NCBI GenBank assembly: GCA_045544955.1
Contig: JAZPZY010000016.1
Coordinates: forward strand, 1 to 37,878
Direction: 5' to 3'
Length of the DNA stretch: 37,878 bases
Source of the DNA: SIG701 sp045544955
GTDB lineage: Bacteria; Bacillota; Clostridia; Oscillospirales; CAG-272
Shown: positions 14,233 to 22,717 of the stretch, one piece after another
Position numbering within the stretch: the stretch's first letter is position 1
Layout: each line of letters opens with the position of its first letter
Position numbers and translations under genes: made by a program
The notes under the pieces: generated by a model
What the model saw: the letters and a program-made list of their open reading frames with translations, nothing else
Told to the model about the DNA's origin: nothing
The model's database searches: none

Positions 14233-14261
14233 TTGAATCAACGTTTGTTTTATGATATAAT
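14233..14261 (+). promoter_or_regulatory. Promoter of the LURP-one-like gene
   Basis: TTGAAT, 17 bp, TATAAT, 40 nt ahead of the ATG. The -10 is perfect and the spacing ideal. Confidence 0.75.
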
Positions 14262-14300
14262 TATTATATATTTATCTACTTGTTAAAGGTGGTTACATAG

Positions 14301-14981
14301 ATGGGTTTTCTGGGGAAAGTCATTGGTTCTGGATTCTCTCTCATTGGTTCGGGGGCTCAGGTTATTGGGAAGAGAATAGAGGATGCTTTTTCAAAACAAG
14401 AAAAGAAGAATTTAGAGTATCTTGCGCAATACCCGTATAAGCACAAATTTATTGTGCGCGAAGTAAAGCATAGAACGGATGATATGCGCTTTGCAAAAAA
14501 CATAGGTGTCGAACAAGATTTCTTTACAGTTTACAATGCTGAAAATGTCCCAATTCTCATTGCAAAACCGCTTTCATTAAGCAACACACTTAAATATTCT
14601 ATAATTGATCTTTCTACCGTGGAGATAGCAAAAATTGAATGCAAAAAAGCATTATTTAGTTCCACCAAACAGAACTGTGTGATTGAAATTCATAATAAAA
14701 CACATGCATTGAGTACCAATGTCCTGTTTGACAAACGGAAGTTTTCTTGCGATGATAATAATTTACAAATCAACTGTGATGAAACTGGCAAGGAAGTACG
14801 GATTTTTTCACAAAAAAAGATTGTTATGCAGATTAACAAAGTAGCATCCGACTTAGGAATGAAGTGGGGGGAGTATGTTATTGGGTGCACTGAACAAGAA
14901 TATGCAGAAACTTTGATTATGTTTGCATTAGGTATAGGTATTATGCTCATCGATTCACCGAACATTCTTGATACGAAATAA
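14301..14981 (+). CDS. LURP-one-related (tubby-like/DUF567-type) domain protein
   Basis: The 226-aa protein has a Gly/Ser-rich amphipathic N terminus (MGFLGKVIGSGFSLIGSGAQVIG), then HKFIVREVKHRTDDMRF, DFFTVYNAENVPILIAKPLSLSNTLKYSIID and EIAKIECKKALFSSTKQNCVIEI. These alternating strands are typical of the LURP-one/phospholipid-scramblase-like beta-barrel. The role in bacteria is unknown, possibly membrane- or lipid-associated. AAAGGTGG precedes ATG 14301. It is a single-gene unit with its own promoter in an AT-rich island, and assignment to the family is by eye only. Confidence 0.5.
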   Translation: MGFLGKVIGSGFSLIGSGAQVIGKRIEDAFSKQEKKNLEYLAQYPYKHKFIVREVKHRTDDMRFAKNIGVEQDFFTVYNAENVPILIAKPLSLSNTLKYSIIDLSTVEIAKIECKKALFSSTKQNCVIEIHNKTHALSTNVLFDKRKFSCDDNNLQINCDETGKEVRIFSQKKIVMQINKVASDLGMKWGEYVIGCTEQEYAETLIMFALGIGIMLIDSPNILDTK

Positions 14982-15084
14982 AGCGAAAAACCTTCATTCT
15001 GAGTTTTGATATGAACTACTGGAATTAAAAATCTCCTTACAACAACAGTTTTTGTTTAATATGGACGGATGAAAAGGAAAACAA

Positions 15085-15126
15085 CGGTTCCCGCCGGCAT
15101 CAACCGAACGGGAACCGCTGTTTTTT
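15085..15126. terminator. Bidirectional terminator next to the integrase
   Basis: Stem CGGTTCCCG (15085-15093) with CGGGAACCG (15109-15117). T-rich runs on both strands (TTTTTT to the right, TTGTTTTCC on the minus strand) mean it can end both the integrase transcript and rightward transcription. Confidence 0.75.
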
Positions 15127-15127
15127 C

Positions 15128-16285
15128 TTACAACTTAAACAAACTTCCTAAATCCTTTCCGATCATCTCCTTTCTCATCTTACTGATGTGCGTGTAGATA
15201 TTCCCCGTGGTTCCGATATCCGCGTGGCCAAGCCATGCCTGAATATCCTTCAGTTCCCATCCTTTGTCATACAGGATGCTCGCCGTACTGTGACGGATAT
15301 CGTGAAATCGCATCTCCGGCAGTCCGTGCTGTGCGAGAACCTTCTTGAACGTGTGGGTGACGTAATCCGGACGGTACGGCTTTCCGTCGCCCCAGACGAA
15401 GATATAGTCTGTCTCCGTATAGCAGTCTCCAAAAGCTTCTCGATCCTGCAGCTGCTTTCCCCGCAGCTGCAGCAGCAGATCCCGTACCTCCGGCAGAAGC
15501 GGATACACGCGGCGGCTGGCCATACTTTTCGTGCTGTCCTGCGCAATGAGCGTCTTCTGCTTCACTACCGTATGCTGGATTTTCAGCGTTCCCGTCTCAA
15601 AATCCACCGCATCCCATTTCAGCCCCAGCACCTCTGAGCGGCGCAGACCGTAGTACAGCGCAACGTAGATCAACGGCTGCAACTCATGCCCCCGGAAGGC
15701 CTCCAGAATCCGGTTGGCTTCCTCCGCAGTCATAAATTTGCCTGCCGGTTCCCGCTTCTCCTGTTTGGGCAAAGGAACCACAGAGACAGGGTTTCGCAGA
15801 ACCAGTTCCTCAATCAATGCCATCTCAAAGATCTGATTCAGCACGGGCGTGTGCTTTTTAATGGACACAGGCTTCAGCCCGCCTGCTTTGTGATCGGAAC
15901 GCCGGCACGTCAGACGGCTCTCGTAGTAGTCCTGAATATGCTTCGGCGTCACCTGATCGATATTCAGACCCAGCGGCTCAAAATAGGGGATAATATGACG
16001 GGTGACGTAGATTTCATACCCCTCCCAGGTAGAGAGGCGAACATCCGCCTTCTTGCGGCTCAGCCACTTTTTGATGTAATCTACGAACAGGACGGATTCG
16101 TTCTTCGTTGGCTCCAAATGGGTGTGGGATGCCAGAATCTCTGCCAGCATAGCCTCCGCTCGTTTCTTGTTACCGCGAACGGGCAGACCGGTGCCCACCC
16201 ATTTGCGCTTGCGGATTCCGTCCCCATCCTTGTAACTGAGAACGGCGTAATACTTGCCGTTTTTCTCCTGTATACTGCCGGTCAT
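15128..16285 (-). CDS. int: Tyrosine site-specific integrase
   Basis: From ATG 16285, 1 nt after the excisionase stop with GGAGG upstream, the protein has 385 residues. An N-terminal arm-binding domain (SIQEKNGKYYAVLSYKDGDG), a SAM-like core-binding domain (residues ~60-180) and a catalytic domain are all present. The active site is complete: R215 (YGLRRSE), H328-x-x-R331 (FHDIRHS), H354 (WLGHAD) and nucleophile Y364 (GNIYTHI). It should integrate and excise the surrounding element. Translational coupling to the excisionase places both recombination proteins under one control. Confidence 0.95.
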   Translation of the reverse strand: MTGSIQEKNGKYYAVLSYKDGDGIRKRKWVGTGLPVRGNKKRAEAMLAEILASHTHLEPTKNESVLFVDYIKKWLSRKKADVRLSTWEGYEIYVTRHIIPYFEPLGLNIDQVTPKHIQDYYESRLTCRRSDHKAGGLKPVSIKKHTPVLNQIFEMALIEELVLRNPVSVVPLPKQEKREPAGKFMTAEEANRILEAFRGHELQPLIYVALYYGLRRSEVLGLKWDAVDFETGTLKIQHTVVKQKTLIAQDSTKSMASRRVYPLLPEVRDLLLQLRGKQLQDREAFGDCYTETDYIFVWGDGKPYRPDYVTHTFKKVLAQHGLPEMRFHDIRHSTASILYDKGWELKDIQAWLGHADIGTTGNIYTHISKMRKEMIGKDLGSLFKL

Positions 16286-16286
16286 C

Positions 16287-16484
16287 TCAGCACGCCTCCG
16301 GATGAATGCCGGCACTGCGAATGACGTAATCGATCACGCACTGCTTGGGTATCCGGTGATTCGTACCAATGCGGATCGTACGGATAGAGCCGTCGCCCAC
16401 CAATTTATACGCCTGATTGCGTCCGATATGAAGCATTTTCGTAAGATCGTTTACGGTAACGATATCGGGGTATTCTTTGAACAT
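16287..16484 (-). CDS. xis: Excisionase-type winged HTH protein
   Basis: From ATG 16484 (GAAGGA upstream) the protein has 65 residues. The sequence DIVTVNDLTKMLHIGRNQAYKLVGDGSIRTIRIGTNHRIPKQ is the helix-turn-helix/wing pattern of the excisionase (HTH_17) family. It lies 1 nt before the integrase start and should help it direct excision. A longer frame reaching 16553 exists but lacks a ribosome binding site. Confidence 0.88.
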   Translation of the reverse strand: MFKEYPDIVTVNDLTKMLHIGRNQAYKLVGDGSIRTIRIGTNHRIPKQCVIDYVIRSAGIHPEAC

Positions 16485-16578
16485 ATGGTTTCCTTCTTTC
16501 TTTCTTTTTAGTATATTTTTCTCCGTGACCGCCGGCGGACATATTGTGTGCATGCCGCCGACAGTATGGGAGGCAAAG

Positions 16579-16926
16579 TTATCTGTGGAGTTTTCTGTAT
16601 TCCGCCGCGCAGCGGAACTGAAGCCCGCGCAGGCAAAGCTGAGGTGGTGTTTCGCCGAGTCTGCACTGGTAGATTATCTTCGCACCGTGCAGTTTTTCGG
16701 CAAAACCTGTGAACCTGGGAACAAAGGCGGCGTACTCGATGTGCCCTTTCTCCCACGTGAACACGCGGTGCGCCTCATCCAGATACACGCAGTCATCACG
16801 GGTACCCGGGATGAACTGGGTGTGGACGTAGTGGAGAATGTCCTGCTCCACGAGGGGGAGACTGCCGCCGTTTCGGGGCAGAATCGCCTGCTCTGCGGCG
16901 TAAACAGAACGAGTATCGTTTCTCAT
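16579..16926 (-). CDS. Uncharacterised 115-aa protein between primase and excisionase
   Basis: ATG 16926 lies 18 nt after the primase stop, with AAGGGAA ahead, so it is cotranscribed with it. The sequence (ILPRNGGSLPLVEQDILHY, DDCVYLDEAHRVFTWEKGHIEY) is soluble, with no signal or membrane segment and four cysteines, two of them near the C terminus (LCLRGLQFRC). No family recognised. Its position suggests a replication- or excision-linked function in the element. Confidence 0.6.
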   Translation of the reverse strand: MRNDTRSVYAAEQAILPRNGGSLPLVEQDILHYVHTQFIPGTRDDCVYLDEAHRVFTWEKGHIEYAAFVPRFTGFAEKLHGAKIIYQCRLGETPPQLCLRGLQFRCAAEYRKLHR

Positions 16927-16944
16927 AATTGTACCATTCCCTTC

Positions 16945-18657
16945 TTATCTCACACGAATCCCCTGCAAATAGCTCTGCGGATTTTCCGAAGAACTGCGGC
17001 GCTTTCGGATTTTCTCTGTCTTATACTGTTGTGCGGCGTAGTCCGTAAAATAACGGGAAAAATCGTTCAGATGAATGGAGCATCCGGTGGCACTTAGAAA
17101 CGCATTGTGAACATCCTCCATAAACACGCCCGCCTTTTCTTCCGCTTCATAATTATCCAGCAGGAATTGCAGAATCAGAGACGGTGTATCCGCGGGAACC
17201 GTCCCCAGATCTCCCGCCGTAGTGACCGCGTTCATCGCATAGGAGCCGGCGAAGATGTACTGCTGCGCACGCAGGCGATAATACGCCTCGACCGCCCGGG
17301 CGACGATGATGTTTCTCTCCTCCAAAATCTTAGAGGACAGCATCGTATCCCAGTGCTCGCGTGAAACCGCATAGCGGAACGGAACGGTGACTATGCGATC
17401 CTGGAAGGCCGGATCCGATGCCGTAAGCAGGATCGGATGGTTGGATACCATCACCAGCTTTGTCGTTCCGCGGAACTGCGAGCGGCTCTTGTACTTGACA
17501 GGGGAAGAGATAATATCATTGCCGCTGATCTGCTTCAGCAAAGCCACTGCTTTCGCCGGCAGAGGATCACTGGGCATATCGTTGGACACACACAGGAACT
17601 TGCCCTCCAGCTCGGAACCGCTGAATTTCTCCGAGAGATCCTGAAAGATCATGGAGATCTTTGTATCTGCGGCGAACAGCCCGCACAGAAAATCCGCAAG
17701 AACGCTCTTGCCGCTGTTGCCGACCCCCTGGAAGAGGAAGATGGATTTGGCACGTCTGTCGGAAATGAGGATGTACCCGATACTTTGCCACAGGCGTTCC
17801 GTAAGTACAGGATCCCCGCCGGTGATCTGATGGAGAAAACGATCAAAATGTACGGCAGGCAGAGACACGGCAGAGGGGATATAATCCGCTTCGATGCGAT
17901 AGAATGTCCGATACTCCGGGGAGTGACGGAACATTTTCCCGCTCGTCAGATCCAGCACACCATTGCGGAAGGACACCAGTTCCTGCGTGATCTCCTCGCC
18001 GTCCAGACGGATGTTCGGCTCACGGTGGATGAAGTAAAGAATATCTTCCATGAAGCGGGAACTCGCCCTCTCCATATCATGGCGAAAATAATGGATGATA
18101 AGACTGGCTGCAGCAGCATCTGTTACCGTCTCATAGTAAGAGCCGTTATAGTAGTACAGGTTTTTCTTAAGCACCATAAAGGGGATCTTTTGAAGAACCT
18201 TCTGCGCCATCGGATAGGCGTAACGGGACATCTCCGGCAACGTATTCTCCGTCTGCATTCCCTGCGGTGCATGTGCCTTTATAGGTACAGGCAACCCATA
18301 AGGGGCGATGTTGACCGCGGATTCTCCTGCCGCTGCCTGTGAGTGTGTTTCCGGAACTGTCTTCGCCGCCGGGGCTGTTTCGCTAGGCGTATTGCACAGC
18401 GAACGCAGATCCACCTTGAACGCTTTTTCTGCCGACAGAGAGGCCGTTTCTTCCGGCTTTCCGCTTTTCCGCGTGGGAATATGGAAGTATTCCAGCGGTT
18501 CAATAAGTTCCCTTGCTTCCGGAGCGGTAGGAGTGCGATCGTAGAAGATCATCGGTTCCTCCAATATGCGGCATTCATCGAAATCCATGGGTTCGATCAG
18601 TTCTTGGGGACGGGTCGTGTCGAGTAATTTCATTTTTACACTTTGTTTTTCCTGCAT
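16945..18657 (-). CDS. P4/D5-type primase-helicase (SF3 ATPase)
   Basis: A 570-aa protein. Residues 1-150 are low-complexity and acidic/proline-rich with repeated ELIEP strings. A D5_N-like region contains FRNGVLDL (230-237), and the SF3 helicase core has Walker A G311-VGNSGK-S318, followed by FLCVSNDMP and KLVMVSNHPI (sensor-type motif). The C-terminal part is a small helical/winged tail. I see no Toprim or zinc primase module at the N terminus, so it may be a helicase/loader rather than a full primase. It starts at ATG 18657 with AGGAG 8 nt upstream and would drive autonomous replication of the excised element. Confidence 0.85.
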   Translation of the reverse strand: MQEKQSVKMKLLDTTRPQELIEPMDFDECRILEEPMIFYDRTPTAPEARELIEPLEYFHIPTRKSGKPEETASLSAEKAFKVDLRSLCNTPSETAPAAKTVPETHSQAAAGESAVNIAPYGLPVPIKAHAPQGMQTENTLPEMSRYAYPMAQKVLQKIPFMVLKKNLYYYNGSYYETVTDAAAASLIIHYFRHDMERASSRFMEDILYFIHREPNIRLDGEEITQELVSFRNGVLDLTSGKMFRHSPEYRTFYRIEADYIPSAVSLPAVHFDRFLHQITGGDPVLTERLWQSIGYILISDRRAKSIFLFQGVGNSGKSVLADFLCGLFAADTKISMIFQDLSEKFSGSELEGKFLCVSNDMPSDPLPAKAVALLKQISGNDIISSPVKYKSRSQFRGTTKLVMVSNHPILLTASDPAFQDRIVTVPFRYAVSREHWDTMLSSKILEERNIIVARAVEAYYRLRAQQYIFAGSYAMNAVTTAGDLGTVPADTPSLILQFLLDNYEAEEKAGVFMEDVHNAFLSATGCSIHLNDFSRYFTDYAAQQYKTEKIRKRRSSSENPQSYLQGIRVR

Positions 18658-18970
18658 GTTTTTTGCTCCTTTTGGAATGATATTCGATCCCCATCGGGAA
18701 CCGTTTATAGTGCCTTCGCGCGTTGGCTGAGGTTATTATAGCACAACGGGGGGGGCGATTTCAGGACAAAAACTTGCCTTTTTCACTTGTTCCGGAATGC
18801 CGGAGTTTTTGTTGCTTTTTTACAAAAAAACGTTCTGTGTCACATAAGTAAATGGGAAACAATAGACAAATTTGCACCTGTGAACACGAACAATTTGTTT
18901 CATTTGATGCTTGCGACAGAGGCTTTTTGGGGAAAAGTGTACAGAAATAATTTTTGCACATCTGATCTAA
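18658..18970. other. Intergenic region with primase promoter, no gene seen
   Basis: On the minus strand a TATAAT (18734-18739) with a weak CTGAAA 18 bp upstream lies 77 nt ahead of the primase gene and is preceded by an eight-G/C run. The rest (18780-18970) contains a small CCGGAATGCCGG hairpin followed by TTTTTG near 18797. I see no credible coding frame. Confidence 0.5.
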
Positions 18971-18979
18971 ATAAAAACG

Positions 18980-19032
18980 ATCCGCACCATAGAGAAGAAG
19001 CAGTTCTCTTTAGATGGTACGGATGTTTTTTA
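18980..19032. terminator. Bidirectional terminator downstream of the 559-aa gene
   Basis: Arms ATCCGCACCAT (18980-18990) and ATGGTACGGAT (19014-19024) pair with one mismatch, with a further AGAGAA/TTCTCT inner stem. T-rich runs follow on both strands. It ends the leftward transcript of the orphan gene at 19054. Confidence 0.8.
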
Positions 19033-19053
19033 TTCTTAAGCGATTTGCGATGA

Positions 19054-20733
19054 TCATCGTTTGCGGTTGCATTTTTCGCGAATGGCATTAACCTTGGACA
19101 GGTCAATGTTTCGAGAATTGTTTAGCAATGATTGGATATACTTGTAAACATTATAACCGTGTTTCCTGTTATTGCGTAATTCCAATGGCTGCAGTACATT
19201 CTCCATATCAAACTCTTTTTTCAAGAAGTGTGCGGCTTCCTCAAAATCGGATGCTTTCCACGATGGTTGACAGCAAATTGGCCGTTTTTTCATATATTTT
19301 TCCAGTAATATGTATATCCATGCATTGGCTTCATTTCTGCTGATAATGAGTTTGCCCGAATTCACAGGAGGGGAGATAAGATTTTTCAAAATTACATCCC
19401 TGCGATTATGGAGAAAAAACGAAAGACGTGTCCCATGCAGTATGGGGGCATATATCTGGATTCCTACTGTGTTATTGAATTCCTCCTGGAGCGCATTAAT
19501 TTCCGTTTTGCGAAATTTCACATCGTACGGCCTACTATGCACGGAACAAACCTTTTCAAACAAAATGTGTGCCGGAGGGCTTTCTGCTTGGTTGAAAAAG
19601 AACGCATCATCTTCAACTAAAGCGCGTAAAGCGTCAGCGAAATCTTTATCGCGTGAGTTGATGATTCCCACCCTGCTTTTTAACAAATCCAGGATTGCAA
19701 GTGTTCCTTTTTTAGGATTATAAATACGATAGAAAATATATTCACGAGGGAGATGTGCAAAAAATTGGAGCAGATACTCCTTTGTTAACTGGAAAGGTTC
19801 TAAGTTGGGGTCATACCTTGTGTAGGCCAAAATAGTGTCATCAAACCAATGGTCCGTCGGAACAGTTGCCTTAGCAAGATTTTGGGCAAGCTCTCCATAA
19901 TACAGAAAGCGATATGCCTTTTCAAACTGGCAAAACTGCATACATGACACAACATATTCCACGTCATTATCTGAACTTGAAAGGTCTTTTATACCTTCCA
20001 ACAAATGTTCTAAAGAATCATACGCTTCTTCGATTCTTTTCAAGGATGACAATCCTTTCTCAGAAAAAAACATCAGTTTAAGAATTTTCCGGACGCTACC
20101 CTCTTCTTTAGAACATTCTCCATCTTCGTAAAGTGACAACAATCTGAGAAATATATAGCTATACTTTATCATGTTTTTTTGCATGTGAGATGATTCACAT
20201 TGCCGCAAAACATTTTGTTCCTCCCACGGACAAACACACAGATATTTATCAGCAGCCCTGGTTAGTTTTTTCAGTCTGCTTTCTTCTTTATCAATCTGCT
20301 GATCGGATTCCCCCGTTGTTTTCTCACGATTATATTTGTTTTGTATAAACTCCTTAATTGTCTGCGTCGCATTTTTATCTTGCATCAACCAAAGCGTCAG
20401 GTATTCCAATATTGCATAATTCACCAACATGGTTTCCATTGCATCGTCATATCTAATAATCCGGTGGAATTCTCTTACAATTTGTCTCAATTCTGTCTCT
20501 ACTCTAAATACCGTTGACCGCACAGAATTGCGGATTCCCTTTTGCCTTATAACATTCCTGCGAGTAAAAGTGCTTTTTTTTAATGCAAGTTTTAAAGAGG
20601 GGATTTCTTTTTCAAGTTGGGCCTTCTTTTTTAGACTTGAGTCACTTTTGTTTGAGTTTAGCCGTTCCTTTAGAGCTGGTTCTAGTAAATTCTTACCTTC
20701 AAGGAATTGTCGTGCTTTTTTTTGCAGTCTCAT
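19054..20733 (-). CDS. Uncharacterised 559-aa cargo protein
   Basis: A long single-gene unit with its own extended -10 promoter (20811), GGAGG ribosome binding site and terminator. The N terminus is very basic (MRLQKKARQFLEGKNLLEP, then LALKKSTFTRRNVIRQKG), followed by a long helical region; no signal peptide, membrane helix or nucleotide-binding motif is evident. Notable strings are ADKYLCVCPWEEQN, FQLTKEYLLQFFAHLPREYIFYR and HNRRDVILKNLISPP. It is AT-richer than the adjacent primase and recombinase genes, typical of exchanged cargo. I do not recognise a family. Its place in the variable slot of a mobile element suggests host-interaction or phage defence, but this is inference. Confidence 0.7.
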   Translation of the reverse strand: MRLQKKARQFLEGKNLLEPALKERLNSNKSDSSLKKKAQLEKEIPSLKLALKKSTFTRRNVIRQKGIRNSVRSTVFRVETELRQIVREFHRIIRYDDAMETMLVNYAILEYLTLWLMQDKNATQTIKEFIQNKYNREKTTGESDQQIDKEESRLKKLTRAADKYLCVCPWEEQNVLRQCESSHMQKNMIKYSYIFLRLLSLYEDGECSKEEGSVRKILKLMFFSEKGLSSLKRIEEAYDSLEHLLEGIKDLSSSDNDVEYVVSCMQFCQFEKAYRFLYYGELAQNLAKATVPTDHWFDDTILAYTRYDPNLEPFQLTKEYLLQFFAHLPREYIFYRIYNPKKGTLAILDLLKSRVGIINSRDKDFADALRALVEDDAFFFNQAESPPAHILFEKVCSVHSRPYDVKFRKTEINALQEEFNNTVGIQIYAPILHGTRLSFFLHNRRDVILKNLISPPVNSGKLIISRNEANAWIYILLEKYMKKRPICCQPSWKASDFEEAAHFLKKEFDMENVLQPLELRNNRKHGYNVYKYIQSLLNNSRNIDLSKVNAIREKCNRKR

Positions 20734-20747
20734 CTTGCCTCCATTTA

Positions 20748-20776
20748 TACTTTTCCTGTGTCAATGTGTCTGTGTC
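20748..20776. promoter_or_regulatory. Repeats in the leader of the 559-aa gene
   Basis: On the plus strand TGTGTC occurs three times in close succession (about 20758-20776), ending in GTCTG-TGT-CAGAC, a 13-bp palindrome. It lies between the promoter and start of the orphan gene, where an operator would be expected. A regulatory role is inferred. Confidence 0.4.
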
Positions 20777-20810
20777 AGACAGATTTTGAATTTTTACACA
20801 TCTCCCCTAC

Positions 20811-20819
20811 ATTATACCA
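20811..20819 (-). promoter_or_regulatory. Extended -10 promoter of the 559-aa gene
   Basis: Read leftwards TGG-TATAAT, an extended -10 (TGnTATAAT), about 75 nt ahead of the ATG. No good -35 is seen at 17 bp, in line with extended -10 promoters. Confidence 0.6.
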
Positions 20820-20941
20820 CACCGCAGTACCTCCGCATAGCCGAAAAAAGAAATTTCTCATTTGACACAAGCACACTGGCACATGTGTCCCCGGAAGCGT
20901 ATTTGCCGCCCCCGGGGGCATTTCCGCGCAGTTTATATGCC

Positions 20942-21040
20942 TCACACCGCCATACTGCACTTTTTCAGCGACACAAACAGACTCAGCGCTAGAATGATCC
21001 CATGAGCCAGCGCTTCGATAATCGCCAGAACCTTTGCCAT
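20942..21040 (-). CDS. 32-aa hydrophobic peptide
   Basis: ATG 21040 has AAGGAG 8 nt upstream and the frame ends at TGA 20942. The product (MAKVLAIIEALAHGIILALSLFVSLKKC...) is one membrane helix with a short basic tail, a layout shared with type I toxin and holin-like peptides. It lies 15 nt after another tiny membrane peptide and downstream of the serine recombinase. No family recognised. Confidence 0.55.
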   Translation of the reverse strand: MAKVLAIIEALAHGIILALSLFVSLKKCSMAV

Positions 21041-21055
21041 ATGTTGATTCTCCTT

Positions 21056-21142
21056 TTATTTTTTATTATCGCCGCCGGTGAACAGTTCCGCGAAGCACAG
21101 CACCAGCAGCATCACGCCGACTCCGACTATTGTCCAGTCCAC
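21056..21142 (-). CDS. 28-aa hydrophobic peptide
   Basis: GTG 21142 is preceded by GGAGGTG at 7 nt and overlaps the recombinase stop region closely; it ends at TAA 21056. The product (MDWTIVGVGVMLLVLCFAELFTGGDNKK) is a single membrane helix with a polar tail. The strong ribosome binding site and tandem arrangement with the 32-aa peptide argue for translation. Function unknown. Confidence 0.55.
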   Translation of the reverse strand: MDWTIVGVGVMLLVLCFAELFTGGDNKK

Positions 21143-21146
21143 GGTA

Positions 21147-21704
21147 TCACCTCCCCTCCGCACGCCGGACCTTCCTATAAAACGTGCTTGGCTTCATCTC
21201 CAACCGGCGCATAGCCTCGGTGGCGGTAATTGCCCCGCTGAGCCACAGTGCGGTGACGGTCTCAAACTGCGGATGCTCAATCGGCTTGCGTCCGGTATAC
21301 ACGCCGTTCTGTTTGGCGATGGCGATCCCTTCCCGCTGTCGCTGAAGGATATATTCCCGTTCCAGTTCTGCCACTGCACCGAACACAGTGAGCATAACTT
21401 TGCCGGTTGGGGTGGATGTGTCAATCGCTTCCTTCTTGGACACAAACTCCACCTGCTTCACGGTCAGCTGCTCCACCAGGTCCAGAAGATCCCGGGTGTT
21501 TCTGGCAAAGCGGCTGATGGATTCCACGATCACCGTATCGCCCTCACGGACGAAAGTCATCATCCGTTTCAGTTCCGGGCGGTCGGTGTTTTTTCCGCTC
21601 ATGCGGTCTATGTAGACCTGCTCCACACCCAATTCCTGCATCAGTACTTCCTGCCGGGCGGTGTTCTGATCGGCGGAGCTGATTCTTATGTACCCGATTT
21701 TCAA
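21147..21704 (-). CDS. Serine recombinase (resolvase/invertase family)
   Basis: The 185-aa size is that of resolvases and invertases. The catalytic Ser is S9 in MKIGYIRISSADQN; downstream are DRMSGKNTDRPEL, GDTVIVESISRFARNTRDLL and the long E helix (AVAELEREYILQRQREGI). The C terminus is a helix-turn-helix (TATEAMRRLEMKPSTFYRKVRRA). TTG 21704 has GGAGG 9 nt upstream. It may resolve multimers of the element or flip a DNA segment; inverted repeats lie just upstream at 21745-21806. Confidence 0.92.
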   Translation of the reverse strand: MKIGYIRISSADQNTARQEVLMQELGVEQVYIDRMSGKNTDRPELKRMMTFVREGDTVIVESISRFARNTRDLLDLVEQLTVKQVEFVSKKEAIDTSTPTGKVMLTVFGAVAELEREYILQRQREGIAIAKQNGVYTGRKPIEHPQFETVTALWLSGAITATEAMRRLEMKPSTFYRKVRRAEGR

Positions 21705-21744
21705 ATAGTTTCGCCTCCATTCTCAATAGGATTCCTGCGGAAAG

Positions 21745-21806
21745 TGGCATATGCCAAAAGGGCAAAATCAACTCTATTGGCATACATTTTCACTGTGCCA
21801 ATAGAG
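21745..21806. repeat. Inverted-repeat cluster upstream of the serine recombinase
   Basis: A 12-bp palindrome TGGCATATGCCA (21745-21756) is followed by an 11-bp inverted repeat CTCTATTGGCA (21772-21782) / TGCCAATAGAG (21796-21806). All four half-sites share TGGCA. It could be the recombinase's own site or operator. Confidence 0.6.
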
Positions 21807-21820
21807 TACACCCCAATGGC

Positions 21821-22717
21821 TCACCACGCACCGCAGTAGTACAACTCCTCAATATCCTCCGCTGTCATGCCGTCCTCGATCATGGCATCCACATCCTTTG
21901 GCGAAAAACCGAACATCCACGATACAGATTTCAGATCCTTCAGGTAAGACGAGGCACTCGGCATCTGTGCATGCCAGCTGTATTTCTCCCACAGCAGATG
22001 ATCGTACTTGAAGTGCCCGTATCTCCGGTTGCCGAGGGCATCGATATGCAGGATATCCCCCATTTCTACAGAAATGGATTCCGAGGGCCCGGGCAGATGC
22101 ATCTGTGCCACCGCTTTTTGCAGAATCATCTCCGTGGAAGCATAGAGGTACAAGCCGAGTTCCTTCCAATGATACAGGCACAGCGGATTATTTCCCTTCA
22201 CGAAATAAATTCCGTTACGACTGTCCATTACGGTGAACGTGAAGCTGCCCTCCACCGCCTCCGCCATAAGAGCAAGACTGTCGAAGCCGAGCGCACCCAT
22301 CTTCTCGATCAGTTGTACCGCCACATAACTGTCCGTCTCAATCTTTGATTTCGGCAGTTCATTCTGCCGGCGCAGATCATAGTCATTGTACAGAATTCCG
22401 TTGTGTGCCAGCGCAAATCGCTCCGCCCCGGCGTGGCCGAGGAAGGGGTGATTGTTCTGATTGAACTTCTCATCCCCCTGCGTGGTCATGCGGGTGTGGC
22501 CCATGATGAAATTCGCCTGCGGCGGGAGTTGAAAGCGCATTTTATGGGCCGGAAGCGGCCGCTTGTAAATGCACAGCCGCTGTCCGTCGTGATAGGCGAT
22601 CCCGGTGGCATCCGTGCCGCGGGCCTCGCATTCGTTGGCGAGGACGTGAAGCATCTTCACACGCTTTCCGATGGGAAGCGTGTTTTTGTAATCCAGCATT
22701 CCAAACAAACAGCACAT
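21821..22717 (-). CDS. Class II glutamine amidotransferase (Ntn hydrolase)
   Basis: From ATG 22717 (GGAGG 6 nt upstream, overlapping the amidoligase stop by one base) the protein has 298 residues. It starts MCCLFGM, so Cys2 becomes the N-terminal nucleophile. Further class II motifs follow: ARGTDATGIAY, MGHTRMTTQG, FALAHNGILYN and ETDSYV. It should release ammonia from glutamine for a partner enzyme. No synthetase domain is attached, so the adjacent amidoligase is the obvious acceptor. Confidence 0.88.
   Translation of the reverse strand: MCCLFGMLDYKNTLPIGKRVKMLHVLANECEARGTDATGIAYHDGQRLCIYKRPLPAHKMRFQLPPQANFIMGHTRMTTQGDEKFNQNNHPFLGHAGAERFALAHNGILYNDYDLRRQNELPKSKIETDSYVAVQLIEKMGALGFDSLALMAEAVEGSFTFTVMDSRNGIYFVKGNNPLCLYHWKELGLYLYASTEMILQKAVAQMHLPGPSESISVEMGDILHIDALGNRRYGHFKYDHLLWEKYSWHAQMPSASSYLKDLKSVSWMFGFSPKDVDAMIEDGMTAEDIEELYYCGAW

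Noticed and set aside
17437..18342. 301-codon plus-strand ORF
   Set aside because: It is antisense to the primase-helicase, whose Walker A motif and other signatures are on the minus strand.
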